A DNA stretch of 45,142 nt from Bacteroidaceae bacterium. GTDB taxonomy: Bacteria > Bacteroidota > Bacteroidia > Bacteroidales > Bacteroidaceae. This document shows positions 1-8,427 of the stretch, one piece after another (the first letter of the stretch is position 1; the number at the start of each line of letters is the position of its first letter). The position numbers were made by a program, and so were the translations under genes. Under the pieces are notes generated by a model. The model did no database searches, was not told the DNA's origin, and was given only the letters and a program-made list of their open reading frames with translations. The DNA lies in the NCBI GenBank assembly GCA_016302965.1, contig JAEDMP010000010.1, forward strand, positions 1 through 45,142, given 5' to 3'.

Positions 1-1
1 T

Positions 2-754
2 TGGCTGTATGACATCAAGCAAAAACTGAATGACTACAAATCAACAGAGGGAGCACTGCCTACAATATCTCCTAATGAGATAAATGCACGGTCGGCAGCA
101 GAGGTGAAATACAGTCCCCTACCTATATGGTTGGAAAACCTGATGATGCTCTACTGTCAGGCGTATGGATTACAATGGCGTAAGAATCTGATCAATTTAC
201 AGCACCCGCTTATCAAGCAAATCTTAAATGAAGTGGATGCAGGTATGCAAGGGAAGATTCCTGTTCTTCAATCTTTTGATGGAAAGGAAACGGGAGGTTA
301 TCTTACCATCTGGAAAGTGTCAGCTTTGAATGAGAGGGAATCGAAAGTCACTTATTCAGCACAGTTTGTGTCTAATCAAGGCCGTGTGTTTGTACCTTAT
401 GCCAATGCCCTGTGGAATAAACTGGTGCAGGATGCGAATGCTTTCCAACAAGTTTCTTGGGAGACAGTATGTCCAGACTTTGAAAGCAACACCCAGTTAC
501 ACAACAATCTTTATGCTGTCTTTCATAGAATGGAAGAAGGCATTATGACTGGACTTCAGACTATAGCTGAGAAGAAACTGAAAGCTTTGGACTTTACAGA
601 ACAACGCCTGAGCAGAATTGGTATTGAGAATATTCGTCTTGCCAAGATGCGTAGGTTAAAGGAAGAAAGAGAGGTATGGATGGACACATTCCGCAAATCT
701 GCTCATGTCGTACCAGAGGTGAAACATATTCTAACCGTTAAGATTGATGGATAA
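2..754 (+). CDS. C-terminal part of a large protein, probably a SNF2/RapA-like defence helicase (5' end outside window)
   Basis: The reading frame is open from base 2 to the TAA at 752-754, so this is the last ~250 residues of a longer protein; the GTG at 104 is just an internal codon. No helicase motif is visible because the ATPase core would lie upstream. The tail ends with a charged helical stretch (LKALDFTEQRLSRIGIENIR, then AKMRRLKEEREVW) and a short terminal strand, VPEVKHILTVKIDG. That layout resembles the C-termini of SNF2-type helicases of phage-defence islands. This is resemblance from memory, not a search result. It overlaps the PglZ gene by 8 bases, so the two are almost certainly co-translated. 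Base composition is AT-rich compared with the rest of the window. A BREX/DISARM-type accessory protein without a helicase domain is the alternative. Confidence 0.55.
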   Translation, partial: WLYDIKQKLNDYKSTEGALPTISPNEINARSAAEVKYSPLPIWLENLMMLYCQAYGLQWRKNLINLQHPLIKQILNEVDAGMQGKIPVLQSFDGKETGGYLTIWKVSALNERESKVTYSAQFVSNQGRVFVPYANALWNKLVQDANAFQQVSWETVCPDFESNTQLHNNLYAVFHRMEEGIMTGLQTIAEKKLKALDFTEQRLSRIGIENIRLAKMRRLKEEREVWMDTFRKSAHVVPEVKHILTVKIDG

Positions 755-2198
755 GTTTGTTGAGACCATATTACAGAAAATCACCCGGCAGGGATGTAAC
801 CTCAGTATTGTAAAGAATACTGATGGCTTCCTCAGTCGTGTTGATACGCAGCAGATGTTCATCAAAGAAGCTGGCGTGACACTGCTTGCTGATTCGCCAT
901 TGGCTCTTCGTGTCCATTATGAAAGGTGGTATAAGGGTAGCGGGGAACGGTTTTGCTATATTGTCAATGATTTGGATGAAATATTGCCAGACATCAAAGC
1001 TGAAGCATTCTGTTGTGAGTTCACTGTAGCAGACGTTTTATGGGGATATGACCGCTTAGAACTGTTTCGTTGGAATCCACCTTACTCGGTGTTGCATCAT
1101 CTTTTCGAAAATAAACAGAATAGCTATATGAATGCAGCACAGACACGCGAGGAGATGGGATATGTGTCAGAAAATATGCCTGGTTATGATCTTGAGAAGA
1201 TTAGTGAAAATGTGCGCAGCATTCAACTTGACTGGTTGAGCGCAGATACAATGGAGAAGGTTTGCAGGTATTTACTTTCTGCTATCAGTAACCGCAAGTA
1301 TTCTCAGCTGGAATTTCTCGTTGACGAAATCAACGGGAAGTTTCAATCGTTTATCGACAATCATTATATCGGACTGCTCACAAAAAGTCATCTGACACGC
1401 CCTTATTCGGTAAATAAGGTGTTGGCGCATATCAATTCTGCTCATAAAGAACAGGGGGATAAGGTTGCTCTCTTCGTTATAGATGGCATGTCTTATTGGC
1501 AATACCTTATGTTAAAGGATATGCTGGCAGAAAAGGGTATCGAGACAGTGGATAACATTTGTTATGCATGGATGCCAAGCATAACGAAACTTTCGCGTCA
1601 AGCATTATTTCGTGGTGATATGCCCAGAGACTCTTATGTGCAGAATCCGAAGAATGAAAGTAAACTATGGTTTGACTATTGGAAAAAACGGCAAGTTCCT
1701 GAGTCAACAGTATGGTATGAACATAATGGTTCCATAGTTAATCCTGAATTGTATAACAGATATGGGTATGTCACAACAAGTCTTGACAATCACATGCAAG
1801 GATGCCGTGATTTGAAGGATTTGTATGACCTCACATCAAACAGACTGGTAGAAATCGTACCCGACATCATGAAACTTTATGATGCTGGTTATACCATTTA
1901 TGTTACAGCCGACCACGGAAATGTGTATTCACATGCATGGCGAACGTTAAACGCACAGGAAAAGGCTATGCTCTATACCAATGAAAGCCGTGGCGGACGA
2001 CATCTTATATTCACGAAAGAAGAGCATCTGAAGTATTTCTTCAATGAGAATCCAGCTTTAAAGGATGACATGTACATTCGTGGTAACTATGCTGTGTGGA
2101 GAACTGGAAAATGCTTCAAGAGCGAGAATGAGGTAACACATGGTGGCTGTCATTTCCTGGAAATGATAGTGCCATTTGCAAAAATTGAAAAGAAATAA
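747..2198 (+). CDS. PglZ-domain phosphatase-fold protein
   Basis: This 483-residue protein has a complete set of PglZ (alkaline-phosphatase superfamily) motifs: first metal-binding Asp246 in LFVIDGMSYWQ, candidate nucleophile Thr280 in MPSITKLSRQALF, Asp389-His390 in TADHGN, and His465 in VTHGGCHFLEMIVPF. PglZ domains occur in BREX and related phage-resistance systems and in the PorX response regulator; no receiver domain is present here, so PorX is excluded. Residues 1-240 are an uncharacterised N-terminal region. I chose the ATG at 747; a TTG at 744 is possible. It overlaps the upstream gene by 8 bases and is followed 2 bases after its stop by another gene. It is shorter than the PglZ proteins of classical BREX (usually about 800 residues). 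The fold assignment is strong; a defence role is inferred from context. Confidence 0.9.
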   Translation: MDKFVETILQKITRQGCNLSIVKNTDGFLSRVDTQQMFIKEAGVTLLADSPLALRVHYERWYKGSGERFCYIVNDLDEILPDIKAEAFCCEFTVADVLWGYDRLELFRWNPPYSVLHHLFENKQNSYMNAAQTREEMGYVSENMPGYDLEKISENVRSIQLDWLSADTMEKVCRYLLSAISNRKYSQLEFLVDEINGKFQSFIDNHYIGLLTKSHLTRPYSVNKVLAHINSAHKEQGDKVALFVIDGMSYWQYLMLKDMLAEKGIETVDNICYAWMPSITKLSRQALFRGDMPRDSYVQNPKNESKLWFDYWKKRQVPESTVWYEHNGSIVNPELYNRYGYVTTSLDNHMQGCRDLKDLYDLTSNRLVEIVPDIMKLYDAGYTIYVTADHGNVYSHAWRTLNAQEKAMLYTNESRGGRHLIFTKEEHLKYFFNENPALKDDMYIRGNYAVWRTGKCFKSENEVTHGGCHFLEMIVPFAKIEKK

Positions 2199-2200
2199 CA

Positions 2201-2812
2201 ATGGGAAAAGTAATAGGAATAAATCAAAGAATATCTGTAACGCTAATTGAAAATGGACTCAAAGCTGTTTTTGATGGCGTATATAACAAGGAGTTTGCCC
2301 GGTCACTTGCTGAATACGAGTTTCAGGGTGAGAACCGACTGAAGAAAGCTGTGAATGAGCTGAGCAAGGTGGTGGAGAAGAACTCCATCATCCCATTCTT
2401 GATGGAACACAAGGCTGAGGTTTTAGGTGCAATGCAGTATAAGGCAGACCGTGCCATTATTGTAGCAGCACTTTATAATTCTGCGTTCCCTTTTAGCTAT
2501 GAAGAGGTCAGTATCCTCGGAAAGTATTTCCATGTGCAAGACCAGGTGTCACGAAAGCTATTAGAGGAAAAGATTTCTGAAATCTATGGCTTCAACAAAG
2601 CCATATCAAATGCTATTGACTATAGTATCCCAACATTAGTGGAGGCTGGGTTCATCGAACGCCCATCAGCAGGCATCTATACAATGCCCACACTTAATGT
2701 CACAACAGAAATAGCGTTGGCTACATATTGTGAATCGTTCTTCCTCAATAATCCTCTCCTTAGTAGAAACAATGATTACGATGGGAGTCCGTATTTTGAA
2801 TTTGTGAGATAA
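2201..2812 (+). CDS. Unrecognised 203-residue protein, third gene of the PglZ block
   Basis: I do not recognise the family. The protein is soluble and mostly helical, with no signal peptide or membrane span. Residues ~45-135 contain helices including DRAIIVAALYNSAFPFSYEE. Residues ~135-160 (IDYSIPTLVEAGFIERPSAG) look like the recognition helix and wing of a winged-helix fold, which would suggest DNA binding or an adaptor role. The helical-then-winged layout is loosely like BrxA (DUF1819), also about 200 residues and also found near pglZ genes, but I see no convincing motif match. The ATG lies 2 bases after the PglZ stop, so it is co-transcribed. It is the last gene of the AT-rich block; the next gene (CotH) is convergent and GC-rich. 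Confidence 0.75.
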   Translation: MGKVIGINQRISVTLIENGLKAVFDGVYNKEFARSLAEYEFQGENRLKKAVNELSKVVEKNSIIPFLMEHKAEVLGAMQYKADRAIIVAALYNSAFPFSYEEVSILGKYFHVQDQVSRKLLEEKISEIYGFNKAISNAIDYSIPTLVEAGFIERPSAGIYTMPTLNVTTEIALATYCESFFLNNPLLSRNNDYDGSPYFEFVR

Positions 2813-2895
2813 ACAAAATCGTGAACAAGAATGGGAAAGACTGGCATTGTTATCATTATGGTAATGGCTGTCAAAAAAACGGACGGGAGGCGTGG

Positions 2896-4668
2896 TCACT
2901 TCAACCTCTTCCTGATGGTGTTTCCCGTCTTGAACAGATAGAGGCCGGGAGTCTTGACTTGCTGGACGCGCCTGCCCTGAAGGTCATAAATGGCGGTTGG
3001 TGTGCGGGAGGCTCCGGCAGAAGAGGCTGGCGCTTCGATACCAGCAGAACCGGTCGTACCCCACTGACGGGCAAGCCACTCTACCTTGTCGTGCAGATAG
3101 GATTTCAGCGTGGACGCCTTCGAGGCTGTCTGGTCGGTTCCGTAGGAGGGCCAACGGCTGTAATCGCTGACGGCTGCTGCCGATATAGAGGCAGCCAAAT
3201 CGTCGATAAACAAGTCGATGGCGGGATAGTCATTGCGGTAGAAATCGCCGAACACATTCCTGACCGCCTCCTGGAAACGGGGGAACTGATAAATCTGGTC
3301 GATGAAAAAGCACTCGAACTTCGGATGGTCCCATATATACTTGTAACGGTTGGCAGAATAGGCATTGCCGAAATCCCACACGGGACCTGCCACCCATTTC
3401 GTGTCATCGCCACGCTCCTTGTGGAGGTAGAAACTGCCATGGAACCCTTCTTCGTCCTGCATCACCTCGCGCACCACATACACCCTGGCCATGGCATCCA
3501 TATCGACCAGCCGTTCCCAGTCCGTTGAAGTCCTGTCGGAGTTGTAGACGGCATCACGAATGGCGTCGAATTGGCGCTGGAGATAGGCCTCCTGACGTTC
3601 AGACAAGATTTCGGGCGACTTGTAGGTAATCCATATATCCTGGCTCTTGTCGGTGACTTTCACAGAGATATGCGGGTCGGTGTTGTAGTTGTCCACCTCG
3701 ACCAGCCATCCGCCGGTCACGTCTTCGTCCGACTGGTCGGCCTGTTCCTCGACATTCACCCGGTCGGCATCCACCCTGATATTTTCCGTCAGGAAATAGA
3801 GCCCGATATAGTCTCCGTTGAGCACCACCTCAAGCGGCCGGCAGTCGGGAGTCCATGCCAGCTTCATGCGTCGCGACAGTTCATAGCCGAGGGGATTTCT
3901 CATGGCACCGAGATTGTCGTCGGCACCAGCCATGAGCACAAAGTGCTTCGATGTCTTCATGCCGAGCATCGGCTCTTTGGCTGAGAGTTTCAGACGGTAC
4001 GGTTTCTTGTCGAATCCCTTCCACGTCCAGTTGCCCCTACCCTTGATGGAAAGGGAGAGTGGAGCATCTTTCGTGCCCGAGGCGGGACAGTTGTCATCAC
4101 CCATCGGATCGACATAACAGGTGGCCTGCACATAATCCTCTTTCGAGGTGATGGCAACCTTGTTCTCTGTGTTGATGTACATCACGGGCAAGGAGCCGGA
4201 AACAAGCGTTGCGCCTTCCTTCCTCCATACGCCAGAGGTATACAGGTCGGAGGAGTTGGGCACGAAGGTTGCCCCGACGACCATCGGCACATGGTCTGCA
4301 TCCTTGAAGGTCTGCGTGCGGTGTTCTCCGCGCTGCACTATCTGGTCTTTCACCCGGGTCACCTTCTCGCTGCACACACCTGGATCAATGGCCGAGTTGG
4401 TGAAGAAGTAATGGGTCTGCCCCGCTGCGGTCTCTCCTATCTCAAACGTCCATCGTCCATCGTCCGTTTCGGTCAGTGGGACGATATGCGTAACATTTTC
4501 GGTATCATTGCCATACACAAACTTCACCACAGAATAATGGAGTTTGCTATTGTCGAAATAGAACGTTCCGGCAGGAACGACAACTGCCCGGACCGGGGTC
4601 CAGACCATGGCCAGCAGGAGACTCAGTAGCGGCTGCCATTTGATGCTGCTTGAAAGGTGATTCTTCAT
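2896..4668 (-). CDS. Secreted CotH-kinase-family protein
   Basis: The 590-residue protein starts with a signal peptide (hydrophobic core LLSLLLAMVWTPVRA). A ~110-residue beta-rich N-terminal region carries Trp and Asn-rich segments. It is followed by a CotH domain: SIKGRGNWTW, KPYRLKL (candidate catalytic Lys), NPLGYELSRRM, VVLNGDYIGLYFLTENIR, and GPVWDFGNAY as the metal-binding site. CotH proteins are atypical protein kinases, known from spore coat proteins; Bacteroidetes have many secreted members of unknown substrate. In the metal motif I read WDFG rather than the commoner WDxD, so activity is not certain. The C-terminus (AIYDLQGRRV, then GLYLFKTGN, ending KRLK) looks like the tail of Prevotella cell-surface proteins, perhaps a sorting signal. 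It is a single-gene unit, convergent with the PglZ block. Confidence 0.85.
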   Translation of the reverse strand: MKNHLSSSIKWQPLLSLLLAMVWTPVRAVVVPAGTFYFDNSKLHYSVVKFVYGNDTENVTHIVPLTETDDGRWTFEIGETAAGQTHYFFTNSAIDPGVCSEKVTRVKDQIVQRGEHRTQTFKDADHVPMVVGATFVPNSSDLYTSGVWRKEGATLVSGSLPVMYINTENKVAITSKEDYVQATCYVDPMGDDNCPASGTKDAPLSLSIKGRGNWTWKGFDKKPYRLKLSAKEPMLGMKTSKHFVLMAGADDNLGAMRNPLGYELSRRMKLAWTPDCRPLEVVLNGDYIGLYFLTENIRVDADRVNVEEQADQSDEDVTGGWLVEVDNYNTDPHISVKVTDKSQDIWITYKSPEILSERQEAYLQRQFDAIRDAVYNSDRTSTDWERLVDMDAMARVYVVREVMQDEEGFHGSFYLHKERGDDTKWVAGPVWDFGNAYSANRYKYIWDHPKFECFFIDQIYQFPRFQEAVRNVFGDFYRNDYPAIDLFIDDLAASISAAAVSDYSRWPSYGTDQTASKASTLKSYLHDKVEWLARQWGTTGSAGIEAPASSAGASRTPTAIYDLQGRRVQQVKTPGLYLFKTGNTIRKRLK

Positions 4669-4728
4669 CGTTTCAGGGAAAGGAAAGTGAGGGGATGAAT
4701 CCAGTATTCATGCCTTTGTATAACGTAA

Positions 4729-4762
4729 AAGGAGCGTGACTGCAATAGTAATCACGCTCCTT
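4729..4762 (-). terminator. Rho-independent-type terminator after the PpiD-like gene
   Basis: A perfect 11-bp inverted repeat (4729-4739 AAGGAGCGTGA with 4752-4762 TCACGCTCCTT) encloses a 12-base loop. Read on the - strand it follows the stop of the PPIase-like gene by 58 bases and is followed by TTTT. It separates that transcript from the cotH gene. Confidence 0.75.
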
Positions 4763-4820
4763 CTGTATATCGGTGATGCGGAAAAGCAATCCGCACACGT
4801 AGATAGATTCCGGAAATGGA

Positions 4821-6965
4821 TTAGAAGAACAGGTAACGGTTGTCAACCACCTGGGCCTTCATGTACAGTTCGCTCACGAAGCGGCTGAGCACCGACTGCA
4901 TGGCCTGCTGCTCCAGACGGGCCTGCATGGCCTTGGTGTCCTTGTTGGCATTGGCACGGTTGCCTTTCTTCACAACCTGGAAGAGGTAAGCACCGGCATT
5001 ACCCTTCACGAGGTGGGAAGAGAACTGTCCGGCCTTCACGGCTGCTACTGCACCGCTGAGGGCGGGCTCGCTGCCACCAGTGGTCTGCACATAGACGGGA
5101 GCATTGAAGGTTACCTGGGGAACATCAGTCACCTGCATGCCCTTCTGTTTGGCAGCGGCAATCGAGTTGACGCCAGCATACTTCTTGCTGAGTGCCTCGA
5201 ACTTCTTGTCGCGGATCACCTCGCCCTTGAGCATATCCTTGACCGACTCGAGGTCGCGATAGCCTACGGGATGAATCTTGGTGAGAGAAACAACGAGCAG
5301 ATGGTCGTTGTTGCCGCACTCGTAGAGAGGCGAAACCTCGCCGGGTTTGGCCTCGAACACCCACTTCATGGCATCACGGGTGCTGCGTACACCAGCCACG
5401 AAATGCTCAGAGTTGAACATATCCTTGCGCTCCTGCACCTTGAAGCCATACTTGGCAGCGGCCTTTTCCATCGCCTCGATGGTCTGGTTCTCGCTTACAA
5501 ACTGGCTGAACTTGTTGTAGGCAGCAGAATAGGTTGCCTTGGAGAAATCGATGGTATGCTTCACTACGGCAGCCACATACTTGTCGGAGAATGCCTTGCG
5601 GTCGGTCACCTGAACGATGACGTTACCCTGGGTCAGGGTCACGTTCTTCAGTTCGCCTGCGGCAGAGGTAGTGAGGGTTTCGAGATAGTTCTTGGTATCT
5701 GCATCGATGGTACCGGCATGCTCGTACATGCTGGAGGTAAGCCACTGCTTTTCGCCAGTCTGACCATAGGTCTTGGCGATGGCAGAGAAATCAGCACCAC
5801 CCTGAAGCGCCTTGACGATGCTGTCGGCACGGTTGTGGGCCTCGTCAACCGTAGCGCCACCCACCTGAATCTGACGATACTCTACGCTGTCGGGGAGTTG
5901 CACCTTGGAGATGAGTTTCACCACATTGAGGGTATTGTCCATCATGGTCTCGAAGGGAGCAGAGGTCTGACCTACGGTCATTGAGTCAACCTTGGCGGCG
6001 ATGTCACGAGGCATGGCGTTGCGAGAAATGGCAAGACCCGTAAAGCCTACGGACGACTGGTTCTTGCGCACCACCTCGGCAGGAGCCACACCTGCCTCAA
6101 GGTCGGCAGCAGCCTGCTTCATGCTGGCCATGAGTGCCTTGCGGTCGGCCTGCGAGGGAAGCACCTGGAAGTCTACGTACTTGATGTCGCGGCTCTCGTT
6201 GGCCTGCTTGAAGAGTTCCTTCTTCTCCTCATACTTCTGCTTGAGGTCGCTGTCGGAAACCTTCACCTCATTGTCGTTGACACTGGCGTAAGAGGCAGAG
6301 GCAAGCTGGACAGTGCTCTCCACGTTCTCGCCCTCAAGTGCCATCTTCACAGAAACAGGATTGGTAATCAGACAGTTGGCAATGAGTGCCTGGTACTTCA
6401 TGGCGAGCGTCTGCTGGCGCAGGGTCTTCTCGATGAACTGCCAGTAGTTATAGATACGCTGATACTGCTCAGCCACCTGGGGATTCTGACCATTCATGTT
6501 CTTCTTATAGTCGTCGAGGAACTTGGTGAGCATGGTCACGTCGAAACGACGGGTCTGCTGGTTGACGAAAGGTGACTGGAGAAGCACAGGATTGGTACCC
6601 TGTACCATGATGTCCTGCAGTTCCTGGTCGGTCACGGTGAGACCCACTTTTTCTGCTTCCTTCTGGATGATGGTGGTGCTGACGAAGGTGTTCCATACCT
6701 GGTCCTTCACGTTGTTCAGTTCGTCGTCGGTAAGATTGTCCCGTCCCTGGGTCATCTTCACCACTTCCTGATACTCATCAAGGAGGGCCTGAAACTCCTG
6801 TACGGAGATTTTCTGACCCAACACTTCACCTACTTGCTGACGCTTCTCGTTGCTCAGTGCGTCGCATGAGCGGAAGGCTTCCTCAGCAATGAATGCGAAA
6901 AGGCCGAGACCGATGATGATGACCAAGGTCACGCCTCTTTTTCTAATTGTTCCTAATGCTGCCAT
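4821..6965 (-). CDS. PpiD/SurA-like periplasmic folding factor (peptidylprolyl isomerase family)
   Basis: The 714-residue protein has one N-terminal membrane anchor (VTLVIIIGLGLFAFIAEEAF, residues ~13-32) and then a large periplasmic part. Residues ~35-200 form a SurA/PpiD N-terminal chaperone domain (VGEVLGQKISVQEFQALLDE, then helices with TQGRDNLTDDELNNVKDQVW). Residues ~345-450 look like a parvulin domain (SVEYRQIQVGGATVDEAHNR, ADSIVKALQGGADFSAIAKT). Family members help outer-membrane and secreted proteins fold. Whether the parvulin domain is catalytic cannot be judged here. The gene is 199 bases downstream of the CorC-like gene, with its own putative -7 box and a clear terminator, so it is probably a separate transcript at the end of the envelope run. 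Confidence 0.88.
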   Translation of the reverse strand: MAALGTIRKRGVTLVIIIGLGLFAFIAEEAFRSCDALSNEKRQQVGEVLGQKISVQEFQALLDEYQEVVKMTQGRDNLTDDELNNVKDQVWNTFVSTTIIQKEAEKVGLTVTDQELQDIMVQGTNPVLLQSPFVNQQTRRFDVTMLTKFLDDYKKNMNGQNPQVAEQYQRIYNYWQFIEKTLRQQTLAMKYQALIANCLITNPVSVKMALEGENVESTVQLASASYASVNDNEVKVSDSDLKQKYEEKKELFKQANESRDIKYVDFQVLPSQADRKALMASMKQAAADLEAGVAPAEVVRKNQSSVGFTGLAISRNAMPRDIAAKVDSMTVGQTSAPFETMMDNTLNVVKLISKVQLPDSVEYRQIQVGGATVDEAHNRADSIVKALQGGADFSAIAKTYGQTGEKQWLTSSMYEHAGTIDADTKNYLETLTTSAAGELKNVTLTQGNVIVQVTDRKAFSDKYVAAVVKHTIDFSKATYSAAYNKFSQFVSENQTIEAMEKAAAKYGFKVQERKDMFNSEHFVAGVRSTRDAMKWVFEAKPGEVSPLYECGNNDHLLVVSLTKIHPVGYRDLESVKDMLKGEVIRDKKFEALSKKYAGVNSIAAAKQKGMQVTDVPQVTFNAPVYVQTTGGSEPALSGAVAAVKAGQFSSHLVKGNAGAYLFQVVKKGNRANANKDTKAMQARLEQQAMQSVLSRFVSELYMKAQVVDNRYLFF

Positions 6966-7056
6966 TACGTTTTTTTGATATGATTATTTTTTGTTATTTT
7001 TCATTATTTGGCGGCTATTTGGCGTAGCCACCAGTAGTTTCTCTTCATTTAGCGGA

Positions 7057-7064
7057 CAAAATTA
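7057..7064 (-). promoter_or_regulatory. Putative -7 box for the PpiD-like gene
   Basis: On the - strand the sequence reads TAATTTTG, matching the Bacteroidetes -7 consensus TAnnTTTG. A TTTG lies 22 bases upstream (7087-7090), slightly further than the usual spacing. This predicts a leader of about 85 bases before the ATG at 6965. The rest of 6966-7164 shows nothing else I can name. Confidence 0.4.
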
Positions 7065-7164
7065 CATAAAAATTACCAAACAGCGGCAAAAAGCGATGAA
7101 AATTTTACTTGACGACCTTTATTTTGTCATAATAATCACCGATTGCACCGACATTCGGCTGGTT

Positions 7165-8424
7165 TTACGGATTCACTTTCAGCCTTACGACCTCTATCTT
7201 GGTCATGGTATTCTTGACAATCTTGAACTCGAAACGCCCGATGGTGACCACTTCGTTGAGTTTGGGGAAACTCTGATATTCATGCAGTATCAGTCCGCCA
7301 ATCGTCATATAGGCTTCGCTCTCGGGTAAATCAAGGTCGAAGAGGTCATTGGCACGCGCAATCTCCAATCGAGCCGAAAGCATATACTCGTGTTCGTCAA
7401 TCTTGGTTGCAATATAGTCGTTGCTGTCGTGCTCATCTTCTATCTCGCCAAAGATTTCCTCTACGATATCTTCCAATGCAATGAGTCCGCTCGTACCGCC
7501 AAACTCATCGACCACAATGCCCAGAGATTTCTTCTGCTGGAGGAAGATGTGCATCATTTTGCGCGCCGTCATCGTCTCCGGTACATAGGGGATGGTCTGG
7601 ATATGCTCCCGCCATGACTCAGGATTGCGGAAGAGCTCGGAAGAATGGATATAACCTACTACATGGTCGATATCCTCCTTGTAGACGATGAGTTTGGAAA
7701 AACCACTCTCGATGAAATGAGACTTAAGCTCTTCATCCGTACAGTTTTCTATATCGACGGCTTCTATCTCTGTGCGGGGCACCATACAGTCGCGTACCTT
7801 GATTTCAGAGAAGTCGAGGGCATTCTGGAAAATCTTCACCTCATCCTCAACCGGGCTGTCGTCAGGGGCATTATCAATGCTGCTCTGCACCAAATAATCT
7901 AAATCCACCTTGGAAAATTCGGGCTGACCCGACTTGTCCTCCATCTTGGCACCTATCATACGGAGCAGACAATGTGACAGAAATGAGGAAAAACGGGAAA
8001 CGGGGTATAGCACCACGTAACAGACGAGAGCGGGAATGGCAAAGAAGGTGAGCAGCGTGTTGGGCGCACTCTTGAAGAGTGTCTTGGGCAGAAATTCGCC
8101 CGTGAAGAGCACCACAAGCGTGGAGCAGATGGTGTCGGCCATCACACGCTCACCGTCACCGAGGGAACGGAACAGGGTCTCGTCAAAGATGAGGGCGAAG
8201 AGGATTCCGTAGATGACCAGTGCAATATTGTTGCCCACGAGCATCGTACTGACGAAGTTGGCCGGATGGCGATAGAAGAAACTGATGGCACGACTGGAGA
8301 TGCCACGGTTCTCACGGTCCATCTCGGCCAGCATACGGTTGCCCGAGACAAAGGCGATCTCCATGCCGGAAAAGAAGGCGGAAAACGCCATGGTGACAAT
8401 AAGTCCGATGATGAGTTCTAACAT
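7165..8424 (-). CDS. CNNM/CorC-family membrane protein (hemolysin-like, GldE-like)
   Basis: The 419-residue protein has the three-part architecture of this family. Residues 1-~150 are a DUF21/CNNM transmembrane region (LIIGLIVTMAFSAFFSGMEI, NFVSTMLVGNNIALVIYGIL). Residues ~205-330 carry two CBS motifs (VRDCMVPRTEIEAVDIE; YVPETMTARKMMHIFLQQKK, then IVVDEFGGTSGLIALEDIVE). The end is a CorC_HlyC domain (LSARLEIARANDLFDLDLPE to KIEVVRLKV). Characterised relatives export or sense Mg2+; in gliding Bacteroidetes the similar GldE is motility-associated. It starts 3 bases after the lptC stop, so the two are in one operon. The exact transport role is not determinable from sequence. Confidence 0.88.
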   Translation of the reverse strand: MLELIIGLIVTMAFSAFFSGMEIAFVSGNRMLAEMDRENRGISSRAISFFYRHPANFVSTMLVGNNIALVIYGILFALIFDETLFRSLGDGERVMADTICSTLVVLFTGEFLPKTLFKSAPNTLLTFFAIPALVCYVVLYPVSRFSSFLSHCLLRMIGAKMEDKSGQPEFSKVDLDYLVQSSIDNAPDDSPVEDEVKIFQNALDFSEIKVRDCMVPRTEIEAVDIENCTDEELKSHFIESGFSKLIVYKEDIDHVVGYIHSSELFRNPESWREHIQTIPYVPETMTARKMMHIFLQQKKSLGIVVDEFGGTSGLIALEDIVEEIFGEIEDEHDSNDYIATKIDEHEYMLSARLEIARANDLFDLDLPESEAYMTIGGLILHEYQSFPKLNEVVTIGRFEFKIVKNTMTKIEVVRLKVNP

Positions 8425-8427
8425 GGC

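Noticed and set aside
747..2198. PorX-type response regulator reading of the PglZ gene
   Set aside because: The N-terminus lacks the receiver-domain Asp-Asp...Asp...Lys pattern, so it is not PorX.
2821..3528. Long + strand open frame inside the cotH region
   Set aside because: It lies antisense to the strongly supported CotH gene, shows no coherent domain or signal peptide, and follows the high-GC third-position pattern of the opposite strand.
4695..4711. Short inverted repeat ATGAAT-ccagt-ATTCAT before cotH
   Set aside because: A 6-bp arm is expected by chance in this length, and no promoter element is positioned with it.
5013..5984. 323-codon + strand open frame antisense to the PpiD-like gene
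   Set aside because: No recognisable motif; the - strand gene has a complete family architecture, so this is a shadow frame.
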